Shown in pieces: positions 36,801-51,800 of a stretch of 60,000 nt of DNA. The position numbers and the translations under genes were made by a program. The notes beneath the pieces are model-generated. The model was not told where the DNA came from. It ran no database searches and saw only the letters and a program-made list of their open reading frames with translations. How positions within the stretch are numbered: the first letter of the stretch is position 1; the number at the start of each line of letters is the position of its first letter. This DNA is from Owenia fusiformis. Taxonomy: Eukaryota; Annelida; Polychaeta; Sabellida; Oweniidae. Where the stretch lies: positions 28,157,936 through 28,217,935 of the forward strand of contig CAIIXF020000006.1 in NCBI GenBank assembly GCA_903813345.2, in the 5' to 3' direction.

Positions 36801-39800
36801 TAAGTTTTATTTTGAATTTTATGAAAATTGATGCAACTTCCTTCAAAATTTAGCTAGAAATAAAAAGCATTTTAAAGCTCTTCTTCTTTCCACCCATCGC
36901 ACACCCCCTGGCTACGCCTATGATATGAAATGTCTTATTCCACATTCATTCTGTCCCTACAATGAGGGCATAGAAAGAGGGTTAAACCATGATCGAAGGT
37001 AACAATATTATTAGTCAGTTGTCAAGCTATGATACCCCCAAAATTGATTTGTCAAACAAACTGTTTTCATTTATTTTTCCGGATTCAATGGCTTTCAAAT
37101 GTTCACAATAGATAATGGTCATATACGTGGTCTTGTTGATATTATGGGAATACCATTACATATTGGTATTGAAAAAGTGTGCCTTCAAATATGTTATACC
37201 TTAGTATAGTAATATGAAAATGTATATGGCTAATTAATACTTCTGATGTAGGTTATGAAGGTGAGCACTGTGAATTTGAGCTGAACGATTGTGACAGTCG
37301 ACCATGTTATTTTGGTGGAACTTGCATCGATAAAGTCAATGGGTTCCAGTGTGACTGTGCTGAGGGTTTCATTGGGAGTCAATGTGAGGCAGTCATTAGA
37401 CAGTGTCCCCTGACAAACCCTTGCGGGGAGAATGCTCTCTGCATGGAGAAACCTACAGGTAAGTAGCTTTAAAGGAGAATACTCTTTATTGTTGTTCTTG
37501 GATATTGCTTTTGTGCATATTTGATCTTAATTGCTTCAAGTCTTTGGACCCCTTATCTACTTCGCCACCCCTTATCTCATTTGCCTACTTTGTTGGGTTG
37601 TGTGTGGAGTAGGGGGGAGTAGGAGGGGGGTCACAAGGGCTAGCAGCTAGACTTGTACTGTGAATATCATATGCACATGATTTGTCTCAAAACTATTAAG
37701 GAAACAACTAATTTTGCTTGCAAATGATACATTGATTATATTTATGGATTCTATATGCTATATTTATAAAGGAGATGTGAGTATATGTAAATGCAGTCCT
37801 TGGAGATGTGAGTATATGTAAATGCAGTCCTTGGAACCAATTGTCCATTTCTTGAGTCTTCTCCACTGTATGCAGTGAATCACTTATTCCTCTCTGGAAA
37901 ACAATAAGAAACCGTTTACAATGTAATCTACAAGTGATAGATGTTTAGATACAATGTGGTTCATGAATGTACATAGTGTGTTACATGTACAATGTGATGC
38001 AGGTTAACATTGTGATACATATTCACAAGGTGTATCAAATGTGATAACGTATCATGGGAAATGTTCGAGTTTAATAAGGTTGACTTTGTCACATCTCATT
38101 CCGGGCACTGTCTGTTTTTATACTGAATTTTTATACAAATATAAAAGTTAAAATTTAGTATATGAATATACATTCATTTCCTCAGATAAACAGGATATTA
38201 GAGCTAGCAAAACATAATTGATAATGAATGTTAATACCTAAATAAGCATGATACAACTGTGATCATTGCGCCATCCTCATCAATACAGTCTGGGATAGCA
38301 CTACATCCAGCCTTTTCAGCAACAATCTAGAAAAACAAGAAGCTGGTGAAATTTTGGTGAATTTGTGCTTTACAACTACAAGATGTGCTGTTTTACCCAG
38401 AAATACTAATCTAATATTATTTACATATTTTTAATTACAATTTGCATACGATTGAATCTTTATTCTATTTCACTGAAAATAAAATGAGATGTTCATGATA
38501 TAATTTAAAGAGATGTAATTACTGTGTCCCAGGAGTAGAGAATTGTAGCAATAGCCTCTGTTGTATCATCGTCATAGATCGGAGCTGATCCAAAAACACC
38601 AAATATATTTACGCCGCGATCTGCTGCTAGGTCTCTTGCCTTGGAAAATGACCAGTCATTCTGTCCAATCATATCACACGTTGTCTCAAAGCCAGAGAGA
38701 TTCTCTAAGAAGTGAGAAGTGTCCCAGTCCTTTAAAAAAAGATTTATTTTAATATGGGCGATAATAGTGTTTATGATTGTGTTTTGAAAACAATCATGAA
38801 ATAGCATACAAATTGTACTATTAAATAAACAAGTTAACAAATCGTAATCCAATCTATGATGTTTTGAAGCACATTTGGAAGATTAAGTGCTCCGTGCTTC
38901 AGAAATTTGATTTCCCAGAGTGCAAGCTCTCATCCCCCCAGCTCTCCGTAAATAACATTACACTTACACTTCCTGTAATAGTCTCTGCTGTTTCATACTG
39001 CTCTTTTGTGAAGGCAACAGCCCTTTGATCTGTAGTAAAAAAAATCCTAAAAATACTTCAGTTCAACAGTTTTAAGCATTGAAAAAACTGAAAAGTTTCA
39101 AACCTTGTTTTTTAAGATTAATGGGCTATTTCATTTCATGTGCAAAGTTAAAAACAAGGGTTTCACCAAAAGTAGTTAAAATTTAGTAGTTGATCTGTAG
39201 TAAAAAAATCCTCAAAAGTTCAACAGTTTTAAGCATTAAAAAAACTGAAAAGTTTCAAACATTGTTTTTTAAGATTAATGGGCTATTTCATTTCATTTGC
39301 AAAGTTAAAAACAAGGGTTTCACCAAAAGTAGTTAAAATTTAATATGGACAGGTTATGCCATTATTATGGCACCACCAGAAGTGATGACATATTGTTATA
39401 GTCTCCAACTTTTTTGTGGATGGTGTTTGGCTTTTGGTGGTTGGTATTCAATGTCTGTAACAAATGGCAGGTGATGACATTTTAGATGTTGATGCCTTGT
39501 TTAGTTTATAGGCTCATACCTACCATAATTTGGTGTTGGGTAGACAGGGGGAGGTCTAAATGTTGGGACTGGTCGTCTAGTTCCTGGCACTGGAGGGCCT
39601 GGGATCCCTTTTAAAAATAAAAAGTATCAATTTATTTATTAAACCCTGTACTATGATGTCTTGAATACCCTGTACCAAGATGTTATGAACACCATGTACT
39701 GTGGTGTGACAAGAGTGGAATACTATAAAACACTGATATTTTATAACTTGAAAATATCTATAGACAGTACTTTCTATAATTAAACTAACATAAAGTCCAT

Positions 39801-42800
39801 GTATGTGAATGAAGTATTAAATGTTTAGTGTTGTTCCATTGTGACTTAGTTTGATAATAACTTACTTGTTGGTGGGTTTATCTTACCATTTATCCTATAA
39901 AAACAAGATATTTATTCTAACAATGCAGATCTACAACTACAACTAATGCAGTATGCCAGATATTAGAATCAAAATGGTTTCCGGACAACTCGGACCCAAG
40001 ACATCTCGGATCCAAGACATCTCGAATCCAAGACAACTCGGACCACTTTTTGAAAAAATGATTTTTATCATTATATTTGGTTTTAATTTTTTTTAATGTT
40101 TATTTATGTGAATTCATATATTGTGTTAATTCGATAAAACTGTTTTAAATTAAATTAACTATAGTTTCAAAAAGTGGCCTGAGTTGTCTTGGGTCTTCAG
40201 CTTCAATATTCTCTTACTGGTCTTACTTCTTAACTTGCATCAAATAAGTTAATTGAAAGCTTACCGATATGTCATGCTAAGCATTAAACAAATAATCCCC
40301 CATTACGACAAAGAAAAGTATAATTTCAGAAAGTGGTCCGAGTTGTCTTGGGTTTTTAGCTTCAATATCTTCTACTTAATTTTCATCAAATAAGTCAAAT
40401 TAAAACATTTTCATCAAATTAATACAAAATATGAAGTCACAATATATAATATATGTATTAATTTTCATGAATGAAAAAAATAAAACCACACATAATGATA
40501 GAAATCATAATTTTAAAAAGTGGTCTGAGTTGTCTTGGGTCCGAGATGTCTTGGGTCCGAGTTGTCCAGTGTCCGAGTTGTCCAATTACCATCAAAATAC
40601 ATGTACAGGTAGGATACAAGAGATCAAAATTAACATGGAAAATTACCTTATAATATCATAGAAGAAATATTACTCAAGTTCTTTTGCTAATTTGTAAATA
40701 TAATCTTTAACTTTTATAAAATGGACATACTTTGGTGTGAAGAGACATCCTATAACTGCAGTGCCATCTATACAACCAGGCTGAATACTGCACCCAAACC
40801 TCGTGGCCTTTTTAATCTGAAATCAGAAAATCATTTTTACAGACACAGTCACAAATCATCACTGACAAATATACCACAAATATATATCCCTCCCAATTAC
40901 AAAAATTGTATTCAACTTTCTTGAAATTCACATCGATTTATATCAGTCTTCGCAAATTCATTTAAACTTGTGGCAGGAAATGCTTGATAATTTGTAAGGA
41001 TAACATGATATAATGAAAGGATTTGGAAATCGGACCTTAAGCAAGTAGACTGCTGGTTTTGGTATCGCATTTTCATGAAAACCGTAAGGAAAATCATGGG
41101 ATAAATAAGTTATTAACTGGTTGGGATGAAATATAAGTTTTATTCTTTATGAAATATGAAACTTCCCCCTTGACTTCAAGAAATATCATATTGTCCCTCT
41201 GGGCCTCAGGAAATATCATATTGTCCCTCTGGACTTCAAGAAATATCATATTGCCCCTCTGAATTTTAGGAAATATATATTATTATATTTTCCTCAATGA
41301 AAATCATGGGATAAATTGGTTATTAACTGGTCGGGATAAAAAATAGGTTTTGTTTGTGAGGAATATGAAAATTCCCTCTGGGCTTCAGGAAATATCATAT
41401 TGTCCCTCTTGGCCCCAGAAAATATATTATTGTTCTCCTGGGCTTCAAGAAATATCATATTGTCCCTCTGAGTCTCAGGAAATATCATATTGTCATTATC
41501 ACAAGTAACCGCTATAAAGCATACACATACCTGTTCTCTAAATGGACTTTTGTTGACCCAGGTGCTCATAACACGTCTGATATCAATATCTGCCTGATCC
41601 GCTGTCTCCCCTGAGCTGAGAGTGGACTCAATCATTCCCCCTATATTTCCGCCAGACTGTGTTTTCTCGAAAACTTTCATCTCACCATAGTCAGTACTAT
41701 GCTTACACAGTGTATATGGTCCTGAGAGATCCACCAGGAAGTTTGTAGGGTCCCATTCCTAAAATAATTTGATATTTTGTGTAATAGTGAACCAATATGT
41801 GCCCACCAAAGTATTGTTGCCTACCATATGCAATGAATGGCTCATGTTACTCAATAATTGACTCATTTTTTCAATAACTGACTTTTGTTATTCAATAAAG
41901 CTTAGTTTACACCAACGGCGCTTTGATGGCGCTTTAAAGCGGCTTTGCACGGCTCTTTAAAGCGCTATCAAAGCGCCATTGGTGTGAACTTTGCTTTAAC
42001 AATATGTTAGTCAATAAAAACAGATATGTATGTATGTGTGTGTTAGTACATGGTATGTATGTTAATGAATAAATAAATCATGTTTTCCAATAAATAAATT
42101 CTGTTTTCCAATAAATAACTCATATTTTCCCCAAAATAACTCATATTTTCCAATAAATAACTCATGTTTACCAATAAATAAATCATGTTACTATTAAGAG
42201 GTTAAGAAAATGTAAAATGTGCAACATAATCATTTAGTGCCATTTCGAACCCCTGACCCCCCCCCCCCCCCCCCTTCTGACTACGAGCATGCTTTCTTAT
42301 GATTGGTTTGAATGACTATTCAAATTAAAGTGTTAAATTAATTAATTAAAGTCTTGTATCTTTCTCATATGTCAGCAGAGATCAGACAGGTTAAGATAAC
42401 GTTTTATCACACTTAAAAAGTGCTGTTTATGTACATATTGTATAATGATAATGAGTTAATTCTATGGTTTGTTATTGTTAGCTGTTCCATTGTTATATTA
42501 ACGATATACTTGTAGTCCAAGGTATGAGTTTTTATCTAACAGTCATTTTGTAGAGTCAATAATTCAAATATTTGATCAATTTTGACTTGAAGAGAACCAC
42601 TTTTGAAACAAAATAATGAACTGAAACAAAAAACAAATTCATTATATTGATGAGTGAATTTTGTACCATGTAAATTATCTTGATCATGCTCTAACAGAAG
42701 ACCATAGTGATTCCTGGGATTCCCTGTCCTTTCTTATGAAAATCATGAAGATCTACAATTCTACGTCGTATATGCCTCTAAGTAGGGATTCTATACTTAC

Positions 42801-45800
42801 TATATCTGGGTTGATCTTAGAGAATGCATCTACAGTGAATGTGGTAGATTTTACTGGGAATGCCATACCAGCAAAACATACTGGTAGCACACATACTAAG
42901 CCTAGTAGGCAGAGGGTTTCCTGTAATGGTATATATACTGTAGATATGAATTTTATTTAGAGGGACAATATGAAATTGACTGAGAAAATATTATGCTATG
43001 AAAGACTATGTATATGATATTTTATATTTAAATATAATACAATAAAACTTTTGTAATGAATGCCAAAGGCGTGAACATTTCATAGAACTGTTATATCTTT
43101 TTAGAAAATAGGTGAGACATAGAGTGATGTTAGTGTAGAGTGTTGTAAAAGTTTGTTATTACAATTTAAAAAAAAAAGTTTCCATCAACTCATTTTTATA
43201 CTTATTCGTTATATAAAAGAGAAAACTAAAAATAAGCCTCAACCAAAATATAGAAATATTCTCTCCTTTATCAAAGTAAAGTAGCAAGAATTTCTACTTA
43301 CCATTTTCCAAATTGAGTTTATTCCTCCGAAGTTTGGAATATCTGAATATTATGATACTATAAAAAAAATCATTATCACTTTTATAGAAGATAGTCTGCT
43401 TCACTTTGAATAATTGGTGTCTACTTCCCTCTGTATTTGTTCATTATATTTTATTGATATCAGGTAGTAAAAGTTTTCATTATCTTGCGCTAAAATATGG
43501 AACGTGGAAATGACTACATTTTCGTAATCCATTATAGCTGTGGCACTGGGTAATTAGCCAAATATGTGTGACATTATTATGGCGGTATAATATATAATAA
43601 TATTAATATACGAGGCAGTCTTTTACAGTCTGGTTTGGAGAAAATTAATCATTCATTGACAAATATCAACTGATTTATGAAAATTATTTGATTGTTAATT
43701 CAAATAATTGTAGAATTCATGCCAGTTTAATATTTAAAATTTATGTTATTTTAAACTTGACAGAATTTTTCTGATTTGTGTTATTTTATTTTTGTTCATA
43801 TTATTCTATATTTTACAGAAATTTTCTTATCTACATTTCATGTTTCGCAAAAAATTCTATAATTTGTGTTATTTTATTTCACAGGATAACACTAAAATTC
43901 ATATTCATTTGTATTTGACTGAAATTCTTTACAACTCATGTTATTTTATATTTAACCGAAAAGTTTAAAATTCATGTTATTTATATTTGTCTACATTGAA
44001 AGAAGAAATCCTTATTTTATATTATACCTCTCAGAGCCTCCTAATAGCCTTTAAAAAATAATTGATAAAATTCATGCAATTTTTTATGGCCTTGAAACTA
44101 TATAATACATATAATTATTAAAACACACTTGAGACACTTCAAAGCACACATTGTTCTCAATATTTAACTGGGTCATATACAAGAGTATACTGTCTGCAGT
44201 TGACACTTTATTCTGATAGTGATTTAAAGATCATTCCATTTGTTCTCCTATACATTTGCTAACGCATAGTTTGAGGTGCAATTAGGCATTGCTGAATAAA
44301 ATGGATAACATCATTTTAATTAACTTGAATAGGAGCATATAACTGATTTATGTATATAATATGATTGAGGAAGATTATTAGCCGTGGCATTGATCTGGGA
44401 CTTCCTGTAACACTTGTGTCATATTAATTTATATCTCAATAAAAAAGCTCTCTGGAGTGGGAATTAAGTCTCTGTCCATGACCTCGAAATGCCATATCCT
44501 TTTTAAAAAATCATAAAAGCCTTTGACATACAGGGTATCCCAAAAGTAACCGGACTGGTGCTGGAATTTTGCTGCTAATTCTGCTCCAACATGTAATATT
44601 TTTTCCATTATTTACATTCAAGTACTTGTATATGGATTAGAAGAACAAGGTTTGAAAATGTTTTATGAAATGCTGTTATAGTTATGGTTGCTATGGTAAC
44701 ATGATATCACAGTTCCAGAGTTGAAAAAGTTGCTAAACTAAGAACAAAGTTAGAGACCACTTTAGATAAAGAAAAAAGATACAGTAGTTGAAACCTCCCC
44801 TCCCCCCTTTGTTTTGTCACCACCAAAAGTGGCGACATATTATTGTAATGGCTGTCAATGTTCGGCATCTGTAACATATGGCAGGTAGTGATCTTTTCCA
44901 TGTTAATGCCTTGTTTATATTTTTATTCCATCTCCTAAAGGTTATCAGCTGATCCTTTCTGATTGGTTCTTACTGAATTGTTATTGTTGTAGGGGGCTTC
45001 AGATATTTCTGTCAACCTGGTTACCAAGGAGATGTGTGTGACACAGAGATAAATGAATGTGCTTCAAGCCCCTGCTTTCATGGCGGATCATGCACTGATC
45101 TGATCAATGGCTACATGCACTGATCTTATGTGTTTCTTTTGAATTGTTATTGTTGTAGGGGGCTACAGATGTTTCTGTCAACCTGGTTACCAAGGAGATG
45201 TGTGTGACATAGAGATAAATGAATGTGCTTCAAGCCCCTGCTTTCATGGCGGATCATGCACTGATCTGATCAATGGCTACAAGTGTGATTGCATATCAGG
45301 TAAATTTTCATGTATCACATATCATGATTCTCATTATTAAAGTGTTATTTCTTGGAATGGAAGTTCAATTTAAGCCTCTCCCAATTCACTCCAGATTTGA
45401 GTTGCAGAGGAATTTTCAAAGAGAGTTTTTACAAAACATTTTACAACACATAATTTTTTTCTCCTTCCCTTGTAATTTTTATTGGATTTTGAATGTGAAA
45501 CTAGTGTTTTCAAAGAATGTCCAAATGCCAATTTTCCCAAAACAGAAGGCCTATTTTTGATATTGATGCCCTAAAGGCCCATTTGTACACAACAAATAAC
45601 CTTGAACATTTGCTCCTGTGTGCAATGTATCTAAATGCTTTTATATAATTCATTTAGGATGGACAGGCCCCAATTGCCAAATAGACATCCCAGAGTGTGA
45701 GAGCTCACCCTGTAGCAATGGCGGAAAGTGTGTTGAGCCAGAGGTCAACTTGTATGCCTGCCAATGTGTCACTGGTTACACAGGGTTCCTTTGTGAGACT

Positions 45801-48800
45801 GAACTAAATGAGTGTTTATCCAACCCCTGTGAGGACTATGAAGAGTGTGTTAATTTACCTGGAGGATATAGGTGAGATGACAAGATAGTTCACCATTTTA
45901 TTAGTTCCTACTCCTTTTATTTTGGTTTAAATCAGATTTGAAAAGCATTTAAGTCTGCCTAACATGTCCACATTCCCATCGGCACAAACAATTGTTATCA
46001 ACATAGCAAAATCAGCTAGTGCCAAAATGTGGTTTTGGGAATGCTAGGTAATTTATAAGGAGGCTAAATGGCTCTTCAAGTGAAATATTTATTACCATGC
46101 ATTTTGTTAATTTCATTGTGCAATAGTTGTTATATTCATAATACATCAGTTCATTTTTGATCATCTACACATTTTTATTGCTCTTTGAAAAAGTGGTATA
46201 TTGTCATCACCTTGTGTGGGTGGGAGGCGCCCTATATAAATATTGTCATCAAAATATTAGGAAAACTGCTGAGCTATTATACCCATATTACTCTTCAAAG
46301 TGCAATATTTCTTACTTTGTGTCTTGTTGTTTAAAGATGTGAGTGCCCTGAGGGGATGACAGGGGTGCGTTGCATGGAACACATCAATAAATGTTTCTCA
46401 GACCCCTGTCAGAATGGAGGCAGCTGTATCTCACGAACAATTGGATATGCATGCAGGTACGTCACTATTTCCTTATAAGGATATATCATGAGCGTAGCCA
46501 GGATCTAGTTTAGGTGAGGCAAAAAGATGAGGTAAAAATTCATAGGCGAGGCACATTTGGATTAAAGGAGGTATGTATTACTACTTTTGAACCTGATTTC
46601 TTTAGTTATAGTTGAAAAAAGCTCAAAAATGTTTTTCTGTAAAGTGCTAGTGAGGCAATTGCCTCTCCTGCCTCATACACACATGCCTCATGCACACATG
46701 CCTCATACACACATGCCTCATGCACACATGCCTCATACACACATGCCTCATACACACATGCCTCATGCACACATGCCTCATACACACATGCCTCATGCAC
46801 ACATGCCTCATACACACATGCCTCATGCACACATGCCTCATACACACATGCCTCATACACGCATGCCTCATGCACACATGCCTCATGCACACATGCCTCA
46901 TGCCTCATTCACACATGCCTCATGCACACATGCCTCATACACACATGCCTCATACACACATGCCTCATGCACACATGCCTCATGCACACATGCCTCATAC
47001 ACACATGCCTCATGCACACATGCCTCATGCACACATGCCTCATGCACACATGCCTCATACACACATGCCTCATACACACATGCCTCATGCACACATGCCT
47101 CATGCACACATGCCTCATGCACACATGCCTCATACACACATGTCTCATACACACATGCCTCATGCACACATGCCTCATACACACATGCCTCATGCACAAA
47201 TGCCTCATACACACATGCCTCATACACACATGGTTAAATACTGTCATACCATCTTGTGTGCCTCAGCAAAAGGTTTATTTGAAAAAATGTCACAAAAATA
47301 TATTTTTGTTAAATTTTCGTGAGGCAATTGCCTCGCTTACCTCATCCCTGGCTACACTCATAAGGATATGCAATATTATTTCTCTCAGTTTTTCATTTCT
47401 ACAAATAAGTAGCGATATAATCCCATAGCTACCATTTTTTATGACTAAGTGCTCGATAACAGTTTTCTGTTATAATTGTTACACTTTTGTAATTGCAGAT
47501 ACTAAGGCCTTGTTTTTCATTGACATACTACTTTTGCATATGTTGTTAATTTATGTTATACATAACAACTTAATATGTTCCACTTTGGTGTATCACCAAG
47601 GCTTACATACAACTCGTACGCAAGACAACTCATCCCAGGACAACTCAACCCCTAGACAACTCATCCCCTAGACAACTCAACCCTTGGACAACTCATTACC
47701 TTGATAACTCATCTCTTGGACAGACACATGTGTTATCTTTGTTTTCTCTATTTTTTCTATAGGTGTCCCTATCCATACAGTGGAGTACATTGTCAAATTG
47801 ATCTGGATGTTTGTTTTCCCAACCCTTGTCTCCATGACGGCAACTGTTACTATGACAACAGAGAGGAATCTGGGTACAGATGTGAATGCTCCAGTGGATT
47901 TATAGGTAATGGTTGCATTTTCAACATTCAGATGGAATTGTAGCATTCTCTTTAGACTTGGAATTCATTCCAAAAAAGGTACAATATTTTCATTAGCGAT
48001 GTTGTCATAATTTCTCGCTACATTTCCAGACAAAGTGCCTAATGGATTGATTTAAAATTATCAGAGGTGTCTCTTGGTAGAACCCATTCGTTTTTGGAAT
48101 ATTAGTTTCGCAGTGTGGCATTTTTGATTTTTAGGTATGAAATTGATCAATGGATGTCGTGTTCTCTTTGGTCGTTATGCTTGCACATTTGAATTGTATC
48201 TTTTATTAGCATTGCTGGATTAAAATTCTCCCAGATCATTTTATTAAAAGTTGATACATCAAACTTCTCTCACAGACCTAGTTTTGGCATTGTTTGCATC
48301 TTGGGAATTGCTTTAGAAAGGTACTTGGAGATTAACCAATCTCGAATATGTTCACATGATACTTGGTTTTCCAAACAGTTAGAAACATTGTGACAAGTAT
48401 GGCTACAGTGTCTGTAACAAATGGCACGTGGTGACATTTTGCATATTAATGCCTTATTATTAGTTTTATTTAGATTGCTTACATTTTGTGGTGTTTGCTT
48501 TAGAGAGGTGTTTAGATACACAAGTCGAAAATGTTATTGTTGAAATAATGCATTGTTTGTCAGTTAAATATAAAGACAACATGTGAGTCCATAAATCAAC
48601 CAAGGGTTTGATAAAAGTGTGTTTCACTGACTAGGAATATAATGCTGTTTCTTTCTACACTTATATCCCTTATAATGCACCCTTGTGTACAACATTTGAG
48701 TATAACTATAAAATACCGATTAGGTCATCTACAAAACTACAAAAACAGTACAAACTCAATGTAACTTTATTTGAGAAAACATAATAATAAAAATAAAAAT

Positions 48801-51800
48801 GCCAATGATTTAGTCAGAAGTATGTTGACTGATGTCCTCTTTTGAAATATCAAAATTTTAAACAGAATGTCGATTGGTTTATTCATATTGAAATTCCAAA
48901 CCAATTTTTAGTAGTTTAGGACCAAGGTAATCATCGATTCTCTCACTTTGGGCAACAGTCATGTTATTTTTCCAGTCATCAATGACACCTGTAGAAAATA
49001 GTGAAGAAAGAATAGAACATGTATAGTATAGATAAAGCACTGAAGAAGTTACTATAAACAATAATGAATAAACACAAGGAGCTTGCGTGTGTTGAACTCA
49101 CGACCTCATGGTTACGGTGACAGCGCCTAACTTAGCGTGCTGAGTTCTCTAGATTATAGCAATAAACATACCTATTAATATGAAATTAATGAAATCAGTT
49201 GAAAATTGAATGTGCTGTACCTTTGCGCATGTGTGCAGCTTGAAATATCTTTAGCCTGTCGGGATCTGTCTTTCCAGCATATACAACAACTTTCTCAAAG
49301 GCTTTATCTGTCTTTGGATTCTTTTTCATGTTTTCAAATTTCAGATATTCACTAATTTTGTTGATAGTTTCTTGTGTGAGATTTTTGTCGAGAAATTTAG
49401 CGAGTCCTGTCACCACTTTTGGCATGTCCTGAATTTCATATAAGTCAATTTTCAACAAGTCAAACATTCTTTTAATTTCAGTAATGCATAAAATGTTGTT
49501 AAAACATGCTCAAGCTATGATTTTGAAGGATGGCTATTTCCAATTTTATGTAATTTATTGACAGTTTTGCCATTTATAGCCTCAAAACATGATTTTTGTA
49601 TAACTATGGAATTGCCTACTTGTCCATTTGTCTGTCTGTCAATGAGCCTTAGAAGTTCAAGAGGGGGGGTTAGTACCCAGAATTCAAGTTGCTAACAATA
49701 CAAAGGAGCTTAATACCTGTACCATGTCTTCATAGTTTAGGAAGTGAATGTTTCCCTTCAGTTTGTCTCTGTTTTGCCACCAACCACTTACATGATTCAA
49801 CCATGTACCATTAGGGGCTATTGAAATATAGTTATAAAGACATAATATATAAAAGTAGAAATACAGTATGTAAAATGGAAGTTTAGTCCTAGAAATTACA
49901 AGTACTTTCTTACTTCTATAAATCACATAGCCTCACCTTCACAGAATATGACTCTCTCAATCTCCAGTTTACCTCACCTTCACAAATGACCTTTACCAAA
50001 ATATTATATTGGTCTCTTACCTCGATCTTGTGCATCTGTCAGATTGCTATCAAGAAATGTATCAAATGTTGGTACTTCAAGAAACCTTTCTGGGACCAGC
50101 GTTTCATACTTGTATCTGCTGTTTAGTACAGACTTTGGATTCCTTTGTACTACCACCACCTGGTACCAGATATTAGTAAAAAATAGTTTCATATGTAAGC
50201 CCATTTCTCAAATGATTTTTCCATAATCACATTGCAGTCAGCAAATATCCCTTTTTAAATGTGCCCAATTCGTTAAGAGTTTGAATTAGAAAAATCTTAG
50301 TCAAAAGGAAAAGTTTTATATTTTTTCAGCTCGTTGAGACGTCTCTTGTATAATAGAGGTGTCAAACAGTTTAAATTCCTATTACACAGCCAATATGATT
50401 CGACGCCGTTTCGGCATCGATAAAATTTGGCGCTGTTCCGGCACCGTTTCAACACCATTCCGGCACCGAAACCTTTTGACACCAAAATTAGCCCCCGGAC
50501 TAGTCAGTCCATTTGGTGCCGAAACGACACCGAAATTTGGCACCGAAACGGCGTCGAAAATCAGATTGCATTTTGGGGGTGTACCTTGCATTTCCCCTGT
50601 TGCACAGATTCTGGCATTACATTATAAGAAAGATGGCTAGTGAGTAACCTTGGTGATGGCAACATTTCGGCTTCTCTCATTGGATTGTTACCCTCTGCTG
50701 CCATAGTGACCTCTCCTGACCATACTACAAATTAGAATATCGTCATTAGAATATCCATCCCCACTTCTTCTTGGATTTTCCAATTGCAAGCAGAAGATAA
50801 GGGGAGGTCTTGTAAACCAGAATGGTATTGTATCCTATATTCAGTTCAGTTCAGTTGAAAATGATATTGAGCTGGCCCCTCACCCCTATTTTATTCAAGT
50901 CATAAATTACACTAGATATAATTCGCCTACTTTGCTGTGAGATGTGCATCCATTGACTTCTAAAGTTGATATGAATGTTATCTGCAGCCTCCGTATCTCC
51001 CTCCCGCATCACCAGATCAACCAGGGCTATGGCCCAGTGGGTGCCTGTATTAAAGATGCCATGGTAGTTTCAAAAGTCTTCTTACAGAAGAGCATAGAGA
51101 AAAATTTGCATGAATCCTTTGGAAAAGCAGTTATTCTTATCAGGACAGGAAAGTGAATTAAATGTGGAACTAGTAACTGCTTTTTGTAACCTGTTCAGAC
51201 CTTTAAAATTCCAGTAAAACCTGTGCATATTGGACTTTTTTTGCCGAAAAAAACGTTCAGTGTTAATTGGTAGGTGTTCACTAAAGAGAGATTAATACAG
51301 AAGTCAGGAGAAAATGTGCGGAAGAAAGATGCCAACTAAAGACAGGTGTTCACGAGAAAGAAGTATTCACTAAGAATACTGTATATGTTAACTTGCATAT
51401 AGATTTTGGATTTTGCAGATGCCCTTGGGTGGGCCCAGAAAAAAAAATTGGGCCCAAAAATTTTTTTGGGCCAAACAAGGCCTTCAGGCCTTTTTGGTCA
51501 TTACTGGGCCTTTTAAGGCCTTATTTTTTAATTTCAGGCCAAATTTTGAAGAAAATGGGCCTCAAAATTTCAAAATTTGGGCCCACTTTTGGATTTTAGG
51601 GGCCCAAAATTTTTTTTCACGCAAGCGCAGACGTTTTTTTCTCTGACCTGAAATTTGGGCCCCCCCCTTGTTGGTTCCTGGATCCGCCCCTGAGATGATT
51701 GCCTTTTATGTTCAGGACTCACCTGAGCGTGGATAAGAACAAATTATGACATCATCACTTCTCATCTTATCATACATTTTCATCTGCCGAATTGCATCAG

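Noticed and set aside
46587-47428. ORFs up to 216 aa with HMPHA/HTCLM repeats on both strands
   Set aside because: A 15-bp repeat keeps several frames open; no splice support, and it lies inside an EGF intron within a transposon.
50359-50640. ORFs on both strands within the CGGCACCGAAAC repeat
   Set aside because: They arise from a GC-rich inverted repeat in an intron; the real coding exon here is on the - strand at 50585-50724.
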